Below, one piece after another: positions 54,997-63,833 of a stretch of 64,000 nucleotides of DNA. How positions within the stretch are numbered: position 1 is the stretch's first letter; every line of letters begins with the position of its first letter. Below the pieces are notes generated by a model. That model saw only the letters and a program-made list of their open reading frames with translations. It made no database searches and was not told the DNA's origin. The translations under genes and the position numbers were made by a program. Source of the DNA: Defluviicoccus sp046348835 (GTDB lineage: Bacteria; Pseudomonadota; Alphaproteobacteria; Rhodospirillales; Defluviicoccaceae); NCBI GenBank assembly GCA_046348835.1, contig JAXMDM010000004.1, positions 620,001 through 684,000 on the forward strand, written 5' to 3'.

Positions 54997-57264
54997 ATGA
55001 CCGCCGCCGCGCAGCCGAGCATCGATGCAATCGCCCTGTTCGAGCGCCAGATGATCGGCGCATTTCTCGACCATATGGCAGCCGCCGCGTGCCTTTTGGA
55101 GCCTCTGCCGGGCGGCAACTTCCGCATCGTCGCCTCCAACGGGCCGATGGACGAGGTCCTGGGATTCAATGGCGAGGTCTCCGGTCGGACCATCGACGAG
55201 GTGCTGCCGACATCGGCGGCACAAGACCTGCGCCTGCATGCCGATCAGAGCATCAGCACGCGCTCGGCGGTCGAATGGAACGGCTGCCTGTGGTTCGCCG
55301 GCAGGCGGCGCTGGTGGCGCATGCTCCTCGTCCCACTGGTCGGCCCGCGCAACAGGGTAATGGGAGCGCTGGCGACGGTTACCGACATTTCCGCGATTGC
55401 GGCTGAAGAAATCGCTTTGCGAACCGAACGCGACCGCCTTCGCGATGCGCTGGAGACGATCAACGAGGGATTCGCCCTGTGGGATGCCGACGACCGGCTC
55501 GTCTTCGCCAACCGGCGGTATGCGGCGCTGTACAACGGCATGAATGCGGTGCCGCGTCCGGGCGAGTCGTACGAGACCTTGCTGCGCGCCGCCGTCGACA
55601 AGGGTCAACTCAGCTTCGAAGGCTCCGCCGGCGACTGGATCCAAGCCCGCCTTCGTGCCCGGCGGCAAGGCGACCTGGTATCCGAGGAGCTGCTTAGCGA
55701 CGGTCGCTGTGTCGTGGCGACGGAGCGCCACACCCCCGATGGAGGCACGGTCGGCCTCCGGACCGACATTACCGAGCGCAAGCGGCTTGAACACGTGGTC
55801 AGGCAAAGCCGCGCCTCGCTGCAGTCGATGATCGACTCCGTGGATGAAATGATCGCGATGCTTAACCACGAGTGCGTCGTGCTGGCCATCAACCGCTTCG
55901 GCGCTGCCTGTTTCGGGTTGCAGCCCAGCGGAGTGGTGGGCCGGTCCCTCATCGAACTGGTGGAAGAGCCCGAAGGAGACACCTTGCGCGGCCTGGTGGC
56001 GGCGGTATTCGACAAGGGGGCTCGGGTCCAGCGGGAGTTCCCATGGCGTGGCCGGTTCATGGACGTGAGCGGGCATCCGGTCATCGATGCCCGCGGCAAC
56101 ACGATCGCGGCTTCGGTGTTCTCCCGCGACGTGACCGAACGCCGCATGGCCGACGAAGCGCTTCGCCTGTTAACGCGCGCCGTTGAACAAAGCCCGACAA
56201 TCGTCATCATCACCAATGCCGAGGGGATCGTCGAATACGTGAACCCGCGTTTTATGGAAGTAACAGGATGTTGCGCCGAAGATGCGATCGGCAAGAAGCC
56301 GGCCATTCCGCCGGAGGCGTTGACGGCGGATGAAACACGCAACATGTGGGACATGTTGACGGAGGGCCGTACCTGGTCCGGAATCTTTAGGCACAAAAAG
56401 CAACACGGGGAACCCTATTGGGTCTCTGCTTCCGTGTCTCCGGTAAGAAATAAGGTCGGCACCACAACTCATTATATCTGCCTTCAGGAAGATATCACCG
56501 AACGGGTTGCGGCCGAAGACGAGGCGCGTGACCACCAGCAGCAGATGATGCGCTACATGCGTATCGGTGCCATGGGCGAAATGGCGGCCGCGCTGGCTCA
56601 CGAACTCAATCAGCCGATTGCGGCGGTCGTTAACTACTGCAATGGGTCTCTACGCCGGCTCTCTTCTAACAATTGCGACATTGCCGAAATCAAGGCGGCT
56701 CTTAAGGACGCACATCACGAAGCGAGGCGGGCGAAAAGTATCATCCGCCACGTGGCCCGCTTCGTCCGTAAAGCGCCGCAACAACGCACCACCCACAGCC
56801 TCGCCACGTTGGTCCGCTCCGTCGTCGCCCTCGCCCGCCGGGAGCTGGACAAACACCACATCGAGCCGTCCCTGGAGCTGGGGCAGGACGGCACGCTGTT
56901 GGTGAATGTGGTCGAGATCGAGCAGGTCCTGCTAAATCTGATCCGCAACGCGATGGAGGCTCTGGCGGACATTGACCGTGGCAGCCGCGCCCTCGTTGTG
57001 AAATCCAAGCTTCAGTCGCAGGGAGTGGCCGTCGTCAGCGTGTCCGATTCCGGGCGGGGATTGGACGCGGTGAGCATCGACAAAATCTTCGAGCCCTTCT
57101 TCACGACGAAGCCGCAAGGCATGGGAATGGGCCTTGCCATCTGCCGCAACATCATCGAGGCGCATGGTGGCCGTATTTGGGCCGAATGCCGGGCGGACGG
57201 CGGTGCCACGTTCCATTTCAGCCTTCCCACCGTCGAGGCAAGCGATGTCTCAAAACCCCGATGA
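54997..57264 (+). CDS. Multi-PAS sensor histidine kinase (FixL-like)
   Basis: This 755-residue kinase has no TM segment and so is probably cytoplasmic. About four PAS domains fill residues 15-510 (PAS-type ends at TDISAIAAEE, RTDITERKRLEH, SRDVTERRMADEA and QEDITERVAAEDE mark their borders). The transmitter follows: phospho-acceptor His near 535 in AAALAHELNQPIAAVVNYCNG, N-box LLNLIRNAMEALAD, G1 VSVSDSGRGLD, and the F/G2 boxes FEPFFTTKPQGMGMGLAICRNIIEAHGG. No CxxCH or obvious haem-PAS signature is visible, so the signal is unknown. The stop overlaps the start of its response regulator by 20 nt. Confidence 0.93.
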   Translation: MTAAAQPSIDAIALFERQMIGAFLDHMAAAACLLEPLPGGNFRIVASNGPMDEVLGFNGEVSGRTIDEVLPTSAAQDLRLHADQSISTRSAVEWNGCLWFAGRRRWWRMLLVPLVGPRNRVMGALATVTDISAIAAEEIALRTERDRLRDALETINEGFALWDADDRLVFANRRYAALYNGMNAVPRPGESYETLLRAAVDKGQLSFEGSAGDWIQARLRARRQGDLVSEELLSDGRCVVATERHTPDGGTVGLRTDITERKRLEHVVRQSRASLQSMIDSVDEMIAMLNHECVVLAINRFGAACFGLQPSGVVGRSLIELVEEPEGDTLRGLVAAVFDKGARVQREFPWRGRFMDVSGHPVIDARGNTIAASVFSRDVTERRMADEALRLLTRAVEQSPTIVIITNAEGIVEYVNPRFMEVTGCCAEDAIGKKPAIPPEALTADETRNMWDMLTEGRTWSGIFRHKKQHGEPYWVSASVSPVRNKVGTTTHYICLQEDITERVAAEDEARDHQQQMMRYMRIGAMGEMAAALAHELNQPIAAVVNYCNGSLRRLSSNNCDIAEIKAALKDAHHEARRAKSIIRHVARFVRKAPQQRTTHSLATLVRSVVALARRELDKHHIEPSLELGQDGTLLVNVVEIEQVLLNLIRNAMEALADIDRGSRALVVKSKLQSQGVAVVSVSDSGRGLDAVSIDKIFEPFFTTKPQGMGMGLAICRNIIEAHGGRIWAECRADGGATFHFSLPTVEASDVSKPR

Positions 57265-57937
57265 GCCTCGAGATCCGTCTGCGGATGTAACGGTGCCCTC
57301 GGAGCCGGCTGAACTCCGCCCCGATCCTGTCGTCTTCGTCATCGACGACCATCTGGGGATGCGAAAATCATTGTGCTACCTTATTTCATCCGCCGGTTTG
57401 CCCGTCGAGTCCTACCCTTCGGCGCGTGAATTCCTCGATAATTACGATGCCAATCGCTGCGGCTGCCTTGTTCTCGACATGCGGATGCCCGGTATGACCG
57501 GCCTCGACCTTCTGGACGAGTTGGCGACACGGGGTGACGCTCGGCCGGCGATCATGATCACCGGGTTCGGCAGCGTCCCGACCGCGGTGCGGGCGATGAA
57601 GGCGGGTGCCATCGATTTTCTCGAGAAGCCGTTCGACGACGACGAACTCCTCGAGCGGGTCCATCAGGGGCTTCAACTCGACGCCATGTGGCGCCGCTGG
57701 CAGAATGAGAGCATCGATATCATCGGCCGGTTGGCCTCGCTGACGCCACGCGAGCGCGAAGTCCTCGACCTTATCGTTGCAGGCCACAGAAATCGCGAGA
57801 TCGCCCAGCGACTGGAGGTGAGCAGTGAGACCGTCGCCGGCCGACGTCATCGGGTCATGCAGAAAATGAATGCACGAACGGCGCTCGACCTGGTCCGGAT
57901 GGTCTCGATGTGTCGCAGGTCATCGACCGCCCAGTAG
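57245..57937 (+). CDS. FixJ/TodT-type response regulator
   Basis: This 230-residue transcription factor has a receiver domain (about 30-150) with the phospho-acceptor Asp near 78 in CLVLDMRMPGMTGLDLL, the acidic pair in FVIDDHLGM, and the switch lysine in FLEKPFDDDEL. A LuxR-type HTH follows: LTPREREVLDLIVAGHRNREIAQRLEVSSETVAGRRHRVMQ. The N-terminal 28 residues are a Pro/Glu-rich extension. It is the obvious partner of the overlapping kinase; its targets are unknown. Confidence 0.94.
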   Translation: MSQNPDEPRDPSADVTVPSEPAELRPDPVVFVIDDHLGMRKSLCYLISSAGLPVESYPSAREFLDNYDANRCGCLVLDMRMPGMTGLDLLDELATRGDARPAIMITGFGSVPTAVRAMKAGAIDFLEKPFDDDELLERVHQGLQLDAMWRRWQNESIDIIGRLASLTPREREVLDLIVAGHRNREIAQRLEVSSETVAGRRHRVMQKMNARTALDLVRMVSMCRRSSTAQ

Positions 57938-58089
57938 GGCGGGGATATGGTAGGCTGCCGATGGCCCGGGGCGAGTGGGGCAGCCATGCCGGTGCCGCGT
58001 TGGCGGGCGGTGGGTAGGCCTTGCATCCTCCGATCGGCTAACGGAAGATCGGCTTCGCATTGCGACTAGTGAAAGACTGCTGACAGCTG

Positions 58090-59466
58090 ATGAGAAACCT
58101 CTCGTTCCTGCCGCCGCTGATCCGCGAGCTCGATCTCCCACTCGTGGTCACCATCATGTGTCTGCCGCTTGTCTGGGGGACCTTGATAAATATTGGATCG
58201 TTTAGTCTTGAGCCATTCCATATATGTATGTTCCTGCTTATTGGGCTTACGTTCTGTCGTCCAGAGGCGTACACCCGCGCGATAGGTATCGTCCTATATA
58301 ATTGGATATTTTTCACCGGAGTATTTGCGTATATACTCGTTAGTCTTGCGTCGTTCGTAATGACCAAGGATACCGGCGCATTAAGTGGCATTGTCATTAG
58401 GCAGATCGCTTTTATTATTATGGCTCTGGCTGCCGCCGTTCGTATTACCCAGCGACAGCCGATCGCTCCGACACTCTATGTCGGGGGGGCGCTAGCCGCC
58501 TTCGCTTTCCTTATCGCAATTTCGATTTCGGCATACACCGCCGGCACGAGCTTGCTGGAGGGACTTTCGGCGTTGGTGGCGTCGGGTAACTATGAAGCCT
58601 GGACCTTTGGCTTCCTTCGCCACGTATTCAACGCATTCTCGTCCCAGGGCGCGGCCGCCGATCTGGAATTCGTTACCTCATTGAAAAATAATGTAGCGAC
58701 CGGGCTGCTCATTTCTTACATCTGCTACCGGGCCGGAACGAGCCAATTTGGGGGAAAACCACTCGCAAGAGCGGTCGATATCGTCGTTTCTTCACTATTT
58801 CTTGTTTCCATCATTATGATGTTAAGTCGATCAGTGGCATTTGCTTTGATCGGGGTCGTGATAATCGTCGTTGTGGTGGATGCGGTCTCCCGGAATAACG
58901 CCAGTATCATCGTTTCTATCTTGCTGGCGGTCGCTGCTGGTTTGGTGCTGTTTTTGGCCCTCCCTGACACCGTCGTGTCTGCCATTACGCAGCGTTTCGA
59001 GAATACCGGCTCGTACGATTCCCGCATCGAGGTGTACGAGATGGCGATTCCGCTGATCGAGAAAAGCTTCTGGGTGGGATATGGAATCGGCGCGCCGCTC
59101 CCGGATCCGACTCAAGCCATTCACAACCTCTTCCTGGCGGCTTGGTTCAACAGCGGAATCCTGGGCTTCCTCACCGCAGCCTGGTTCTGGCTCACCGCCG
59201 TGGCAATGGTCTGCCTCCGCATCCTCGAGGTCCTGTTGGGCCGCTACAAGGCCTCTTACCAGCTCACCCTGTTTCATGCTTGGATCGCGGTGATCCCGAT
59301 CATGGGGCTCTTCCGCTGCTGGCTCATCGGCGGCGGCAATCTGAATTTTTCGGCCTGGTTCGCGCTGGGAGTGTTCTTCGGCGTTCTGTATCACGAAGCC
59401 TGGGGCCGAAAAGGTGTGGCCGAGACGGGGCATCGCAATGCGTCGCTGCCCGCCTTGCCGGGGTAG
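58090..59466 (+). CDS. O-antigen ligase/polymerase-like membrane protein
   Basis: This 458-residue protein has about 10-12 TM helices. The large periplasmic-loop region and the Wzy_C-like signature are near residues 300-350: FENTGSYDSRIEVYEMAIPLIEKSFWVGYGIGAP followed by QAIHNLFLAAWFNSGILGFLTAAW. The R-IEV...GYG...HN-L pattern is that of WaaL/Wzy-type enzymes, which move or polymerise lipid-linked glycans. The first two thirds use far more A+T-rich codons than neighbouring genes. No other glycan genes adjoin it, so it may have been acquired alone. Confidence 0.8.
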   Translation: MRNLSFLPPLIRELDLPLVVTIMCLPLVWGTLINIGSFSLEPFHICMFLLIGLTFCRPEAYTRAIGIVLYNWIFFTGVFAYILVSLASFVMTKDTGALSGIVIRQIAFIIMALAAAVRITQRQPIAPTLYVGGALAAFAFLIAISISAYTAGTSLLEGLSALVASGNYEAWTFGFLRHVFNAFSSQGAAADLEFVTSLKNNVATGLLISYICYRAGTSQFGGKPLARAVDIVVSSLFLVSIIMMLSRSVAFALIGVVIIVVVVDAVSRNNASIIVSILLAVAAGLVLFLALPDTVVSAITQRFENTGSYDSRIEVYEMAIPLIEKSFWVGYGIGAPLPDPTQAIHNLFLAAWFNSGILGFLTAAWFWLTAVAMVCLRILEVLLGRYKASYQLTLFHAWIAVIPIMGLFRCWLIGGGNLNFSAWFALGVFFGVLYHEAWGRKGVAETGHRNASLPALPG

Positions 59467-59630
59467 TGCTGCGGGCGACCAACGGCGTTACTGACGCAGA
59501 AAGCGGTACCGGTTAGCCGGCCCGTGCCCTCGCCCATGCCGGCGCGTGGGGAGGCGCGCGCGCCGGTGTTGCCAATGTTCCCGCATCCACACGGTCCGCG
59601 CCCCGACGGCGATCGCCCGGGGAATCAGCG

Positions 59631-59686
59631 TTGACATGGCCGGAACCCGGCCTAATCTAAATATGACTGATCTAATCAGGATTAGG
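59631..59686 (+). promoter_or_regulatory. SUF operon promoter and Rrf2-type operator
   Basis: TTGACA (59631-59636), 16 nt and TAATCT (59653-59658) form a good promoter. Overlapping and following the -10 are the palindrome CTGATctaATCAG (59667-59679) and an outer inverted repeat CCTAATC/GATTAGG (59651-59657 and 59680-59686). A repressor bound here would block initiation; autoregulation by the Rrf2 protein encoded from 59695 is the natural candidate. Confidence 0.65.
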
Positions 59687-59694
59687 CCTGGGAT

Positions 59695-60207
59695 ATGCTC
59701 AAGCTCAGTCGGTTGGCCGATTACGGGGTCGTTCTGATCACCCACATGGCTAGCGGGCACGATCACGTACGCAGCGCTCAGTCCATTTCGGAAGCCACCG
59801 GCATTCCGCTACCGACGGTGAGCAAGCTGTTGTCCAGTTATGCCCGGGCCGGGCTGCTGCAGGCGGTTCGGGGGGCGAGAGGCGGATTCCGCTTGGCGCG
59901 GGATCCGGCCTGCATGTCCGTCTCCGAGGTCATCGCCGTAATCGATGGTCCGATCGCCTTGACCATGTGTATGGAAAAGGGAGCGTCCAACTGCGATCTG
60001 GAGTGGGGATGTCCGTCGCGGGTTGCCTGGGGGACCATTAACCGGGCGGTACAGCAGGCTCTCACCGACCTCACGGTGGCCGACCTCGTGGTCCCGGCCT
60101 CTGGCCCCGCCAATGCATGGAGCTTTCCTGGGCCGGTGATGGCTGACAATCGGGAGTCCGAACCTGTGGACTATGGTAAACAGTTCCCCTCGGGTGTGCT
60201 GGAGTAG
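59695..60207 (+). CDS. Rrf2-family regulator of the SUF operon
   Basis: This 170-residue winged-helix regulator begins MLKLSRLADYGVVLITHMAS. It has the recognition helix ISEATGIPLPTVSKLLSSYARAGLL and wing VRGARGGFRLARDP. Its cluster-ligand loop holds three cysteines: MCMEKGASNCDLEWGCPS. This is the pattern of the Fe-S-sensing Rrf2 proteins (IscR/SufR-like) found at the head of alphaproteobacterial SUF operons, which repress when iron and Fe-S status are adequate. The stop lies 13 nt before sufB, so it is the first gene of the operon. The C-terminal tail of about 35 residues is not conserved in IscR. Confidence 0.9.
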   Translation: MLKLSRLADYGVVLITHMASGHDHVRSAQSISEATGIPLPTVSKLLSSYARAGLLQAVRGARGGFRLARDPACMSVSEVIAVIDGPIALTMCMEKGASNCDLEWGCPSRVAWGTINRAVQQALTDLTVADLVVPASGPANAWSFPGPVMADNRESEPVDYGKQFPSGVLE

Positions 60208-60220
60208 AGAGAGAAAATCG

Positions 60221-61678
60221 ATGGAAACAGCACAGACCGCCAACACCGAGCAGCTTCATAAAATCGTTAATGAGAAGTATAAGCACGGTTTCGTCACCGA
60301 TATAGAGATGGAAACGGCCCCAAAAGGGCTAAATGAAGATATAATCCGATTCATATCAGCGAAGAAAAACGAGCCGCAGTGGCTTCTGCAGTGGCGTCTG
60401 AAGGCGTTTCGGCATTGGCTTTCGATGCCCGAACCGGACTGGGCGAATGTCTCGTTTCCGCCAATCGACTACCAGGACGCGTACTACTACGCGGCGCCAA
60501 AGAACACGCCGAAGCTGAAGAGTCTTGACGAGGTCGACCCAGAGTTGCGGCGGACCTACGAACGCCTGGGCGTGCCGCTGAACGAGCAAAAGATTTTTGC
60601 CGGGGTCGCGGTCGACGCGGTGTTCGACAGTGTGTCGGTGGCAACCACCTTCAAGGATAAGCTGCAGGAGCGCGGGGTCGTCTTCTGCTCCATATCGGAA
60701 GCGGTGGAAAAGCACCCGGACCTCGTCCGAAAGTATCTCGGGAGCGTTGTCCCCTACACGGACAATAAGCACGCCACCTTGAATTCGGCTGCATTCACGG
60801 ATGGATCATTCGTCTACGTTCCGGAAGGCGTTCGTTGCCCCATGGAGCTGTCAACGTACTTCCGCATCAACACGGCAAAAACCGGTCAGTTCGAGCGGAC
60901 ATTGATCATTGCCGATCGCGGATCGTACGTCAGCTACCTCGAAGGGTGCACCGCTCCGATGCGGGATGAAAACCAGCTTCATGCCGCGGTCGTCGAGTTA
61001 ATCGCGCTCGATGATGCCGAGATAAAGTACTCAACGGTGCAGAATTGGTACCCCGGCGATGAGGATGGGCGCGGCGGCATCTATAATTTTGTCACTAAAC
61101 GGGGCGCCTGTCGCGGTCGTAATTCGAAGATATCCTGGACACAGGTGGAGACGGGTTCTGCCATTACGTGGAAGTATCCCAGCTGTATTCTGCAGGGGGA
61201 CAATTCCGTGGGCGAATTCTACTCTATTGCGATCACCAACAACCACCAGCAGGCTGACACCGGAACCAAGATGATTCATCTCGGCCGGAATACGCGCTCG
61301 CGGATCATTTCCAAGGGGATATCCGCCGGGCACGGCACTCAGACCTATCGCGGGCTGGTTCGCGTGTCCGGCAAGGCGAGCGATGCACGCAACTATACCC
61401 AGTGCGACTCGTTGCTGATCGGCGATCGTTGCAGCGCGCACACGGTCCCGTACATCGAGTGTCGCAACAACACCGCCACCGTCGAGCACGAGGCGACCAC
61501 ATCGAAGATCAGCGACGATCAGCTGTTCTATTGCCGGCAGCGGGGCATCGATCAGGAGGCCGCGGTCGCGTTGGTGGTCAATGGCTTCTGCCGCGAGGTC
61601 CTGCAACAGCTGCCGATGGAGTTCGCGGTCGAGGCGCAGAAGCTGGTAGGCCTCAGTCTGGAAGGGAGCGTGGGCTGA
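60221..61678 (+). CDS. sufB: Fe-S cluster assembly scaffold SufB
   Basis: SufB is the scaffold subunit of SufBC2D, on which clusters are built. From the ATG at 60221 it has 485 residues, the normal length. Family features are YLGSVVPYTDNKHATLNSAAFTDGSFVYVPEGVRCPMELSTYF, LEGCTAPMRDENQLHAAVVE, VQNWYPGDEDGRGGIYNFVTKRG, ITWKYPSCILQGDNSVGEFYS and the C-terminal EHEATTSKISDDQLFYCRQRG. The longer frame to 60173 overlaps the regulator and is discarded. Gene order is rrf2-sufB-sufC-sufD-sufS. Confidence 0.98.
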   Translation: METAQTANTEQLHKIVNEKYKHGFVTDIEMETAPKGLNEDIIRFISAKKNEPQWLLQWRLKAFRHWLSMPEPDWANVSFPPIDYQDAYYYAAPKNTPKLKSLDEVDPELRRTYERLGVPLNEQKIFAGVAVDAVFDSVSVATTFKDKLQERGVVFCSISEAVEKHPDLVRKYLGSVVPYTDNKHATLNSAAFTDGSFVYVPEGVRCPMELSTYFRINTAKTGQFERTLIIADRGSYVSYLEGCTAPMRDENQLHAAVVELIALDDAEIKYSTVQNWYPGDEDGRGGIYNFVTKRGACRGRNSKISWTQVETGSAITWKYPSCILQGDNSVGEFYSIAITNNHQQADTGTKMIHLGRNTRSRIISKGISAGHGTQTYRGLVRVSGKASDARNYTQCDSLLIGDRCSAHTVPYIECRNNTATVEHEATTSKISDDQLFYCRQRGIDQEAAVALVVNGFCREVLQQLPMEFAVEAQKLVGLSLEGSVG

Positions 61679-61735
61679 GCCGTAATCGAAGCGCAGCCAC
61701 CCCGCCGCTCGGCCGATGACAATGGGAAAGACCGC

Positions 61736-62485
61736 ATGATCGTTATCGACAACCTCCACGCAAGCGTTGACGGCCGGGAAATCCTCCGCGGTCTCAGCCT
61801 GTCCATCGGCGCCGGCGAAGTGCATGCCATCATGGGTCCCAACGGCTCCGGCAAGAGCACGCTGTCATATGTGCTTGCCGGCCGCGATGGCTACACCGTC
61901 ACCGCTGGGTCGGTTACCTTCGACGGAACCGACCTGCTGGCGCTGCCGCCGGAAGAGCGCGCCGCGCGCGGCATTTTTCTCGCCTTTCAGTACCCGGTGG
62001 AGATACCGGGTGTCGCCAACACGACATTCCTGCGCGAGGCGGTCAACGCATTGCGCCGGCGGCGTGATCTTCCCGAACTCGATGCGCTGCAGTTCATCAA
62101 GCTGGCCCGAGAGAAGGCGAAGACGCTCAACGTCGGCGAAGACCTGCTCAAGCGGCCGGTCAATGCCGGATTTTCGGGCGGAGAGAAGAAGCGCAACGAA
62201 GTCCTGCAGATGGCGCTGCTGGAGCCCCGCTTCGCCATCCTCGATGAAACCGACAGCGGTCTCGACATCGACGCCCTGCGCATCGTCGCCGATGGCGTCA
62301 ATGCCCTGCGCTCGCCGGACCGTTCGCTGCTGGTGATCACCCACTACCAGCGATTGCTCGATTACATCGTCCCCGACTTCGTCCACGTCCTGGCAAAGGG
62401 ACGGATCGTCCGTTCGGGCGGCCCCGAGTTGGCCGCGGAACTGGAGCGTTCCGGCTATGCCGACCTACGCTCGGCCGCCGCGTGA
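61736..62485 (+). CDS. sufC: Fe-S cluster assembly ATPase SufC
   Basis: This ABC-type ATPase powers the SufB-SufD scaffold and is not a membrane transporter. The 249 residues show Walker A MGPNGSGKSTLS near 32-43, a Q-loop FLAFQYPVEIPG, the SufC signature FSGGEKKRNEVLQMALL, Walker B FAILDETDSGLDIDAL and the H-loop LLVITHYQRLLDYI. It lies 57 nt after sufB and ends 10 nt before the sufD start. Confidence 0.98.
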   Translation: MIVIDNLHASVDGREILRGLSLSIGAGEVHAIMGPNGSGKSTLSYVLAGRDGYTVTAGSVTFDGTDLLALPPEERAARGIFLAFQYPVEIPGVANTTFLREAVNALRRRRDLPELDALQFIKLAREKAKTLNVGEDLLKRPVNAGFSGGEKKRNEVLQMALLEPRFAILDETDSGLDIDALRIVADGVNALRSPDRSLLVITHYQRLLDYIVPDFVHVLAKGRIVRSGGPELAAELERSGYADLRSAAA

Positions 62486-62495
62486 GGCCACCCGG

Positions 62496-63833
62496 ATGAA
62501 ACAGGATACTGCCGGAGAGCTCGACCCGTTGGTCTCCCTTCTGTTGAAATCGCCGCCCGATGCCGGCGGGCTCGGGACACCGGTCGCTGATGCGCGATAC
62601 CAGGCGCGCGAGGCCTTCCTTGCGCTAGGGTTGCCGACCCGAAAGGACGAGAACTGGCGATACACGGACCTTGCCCTGGTTCGCCGCACGGCCTTCCGGA
62701 TGGCCACCCAGTCCGATGTCTTCCGTCCCGTTGACCGCTTGCCGCGGCTGTTGGGAGCCGGCCGCGGGGCCGCGCGCCTCGTTTTCGTCAATGGTGGCTT
62801 CCGGGCCGACCTTTCCTCGTTGACCGGGCTACCGGATGGCTTCTCGGCGGCTTCTTTGGCTCAACAGCCGGATGCCGACCGCGCCGCAACCATCGCCCAG
62901 CCGCTGGGCCAGCCGGTGTTGCGGGGGCATGGTTCGCTGATCTCGCTCAATGCGGCAATGGCGGACGACGGGGTGGTCATATCCGTGGATGAGGCCGCGG
63001 CGGGGGACGTCTGGATCGAGATCGTGTTCGTCGGCGGCGCCAGCGAACCGGTGGCTTATGCCCTACGAAATACGGTGCGGGTGGGCGCAGGCGCCCGGCT
63101 CGGCCTAATCGAACACCACTTGGCCGTGCCGGAAGGGGCGGCGTTTGCCAACGCGGTCATGCGGGTGGAACTCGAAAATGGCGCATGTCTCCACCACTAC
63201 CGGGTCGTCGAGGGAAATCCGGGGTCGGCAACTGTCACCACTTCGTTTGCCGATGTCGGCGAGGATGCTCAATACGAGGCGTTTTCCCTCAGCGTCGGCG
63301 GTGGACTCAATCGGGTCGAAACGACGGTGGAACTCGCGGGTGTGCGGGCGAACTGCCGCATCGGCGGCGCTTACGCCATTGCCGGTTCCGACATCTGCGA
63401 TAACACCACTATGGTCGCTCACCGCGCCCCGAAAACGACGAGCCGCCAAGTGTTCCGGGGAGTCGTCGATGACCGTGCGCATGCCGTCTTCCAGGGACGG
63501 GTGATCGTCGATCGGGCGGCTCAGGAGGCCGACGGGCACCAGCTCAGCAAGGTTCTGCTGTTGTCCCCCGCGGCGGAGATCGATCAGAAGCCGGCACTCG
63601 AGATATTCGCCGACAACGTCAAGTGCAGCCACGGGGCGGCGGCGGGCCAACTCGACCCGACGGCCATGTTCTACTTGCGCTCGCGCGGTCTGCCCGAGGC
63701 GACCGCCAGACAGATGCTGCTCGAAGGGTTCCTGGCGGAGGTCTTGCTCGAAGTGAGCGACGAAGAGGTGCGCCGGCAGTTGACCCAGCGGGTCCTCACG
63801 GCTGTCGGTGCCAATGGAAGGGAAATGGAATGA
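62496..63833 (+). CDS. sufD: Fe-S cluster assembly protein SufD
   Basis: SufD is the SufB paralogue in the SufBC2D complex, needed for iron entry. From the ATG at 62496 it has 445 residues. Family segments are GLPTRKDENWRYTDLALVRR near 45, VFVNGGFRADLSSL, VRANCRIGGAYAIAGSDICDNTTMVAHRAPKTTSRQ with the conserved His, VFQGRVIVDRAAQEADGHQ, and KCSHGAAAGQLDPTAMFYLRSRGL near the C-terminus. The stop overlaps the sufS start as ATGA. Confidence 0.97.
   Translation: MKQDTAGELDPLVSLLLKSPPDAGGLGTPVADARYQAREAFLALGLPTRKDENWRYTDLALVRRTAFRMATQSDVFRPVDRLPRLLGAGRGAARLVFVNGGFRADLSSLTGLPDGFSAASLAQQPDADRAATIAQPLGQPVLRGHGSLISLNAAMADDGVVISVDEAAAGDVWIEIVFVGGASEPVAYALRNTVRVGAGARLGLIEHHLAVPEGAAFANAVMRVELENGACLHHYRVVEGNPGSATVTTSFADVGEDAQYEAFSLSVGGGLNRVETTVELAGVRANCRIGGAYAIAGSDICDNTTMVAHRAPKTTSRQVFRGVVDDRAHAVFQGRVIVDRAAQEADGHQLSKVLLLSPAAEIDQKPALEIFADNVKCSHGAAAGQLDPTAMFYLRSRGLPEATARQMLLEGFLAEVLLEVSDEEVRRQLTQRVLTAVGANGREME

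Noticed and set aside
54997..57264. Oxygen-sensing haem-PAS (true FixL) assignment for the kinase
   Set aside because: I could not identify the haem-ligand His context in any of the PAS domains, so the signal is left open despite the FixJ-type partner.
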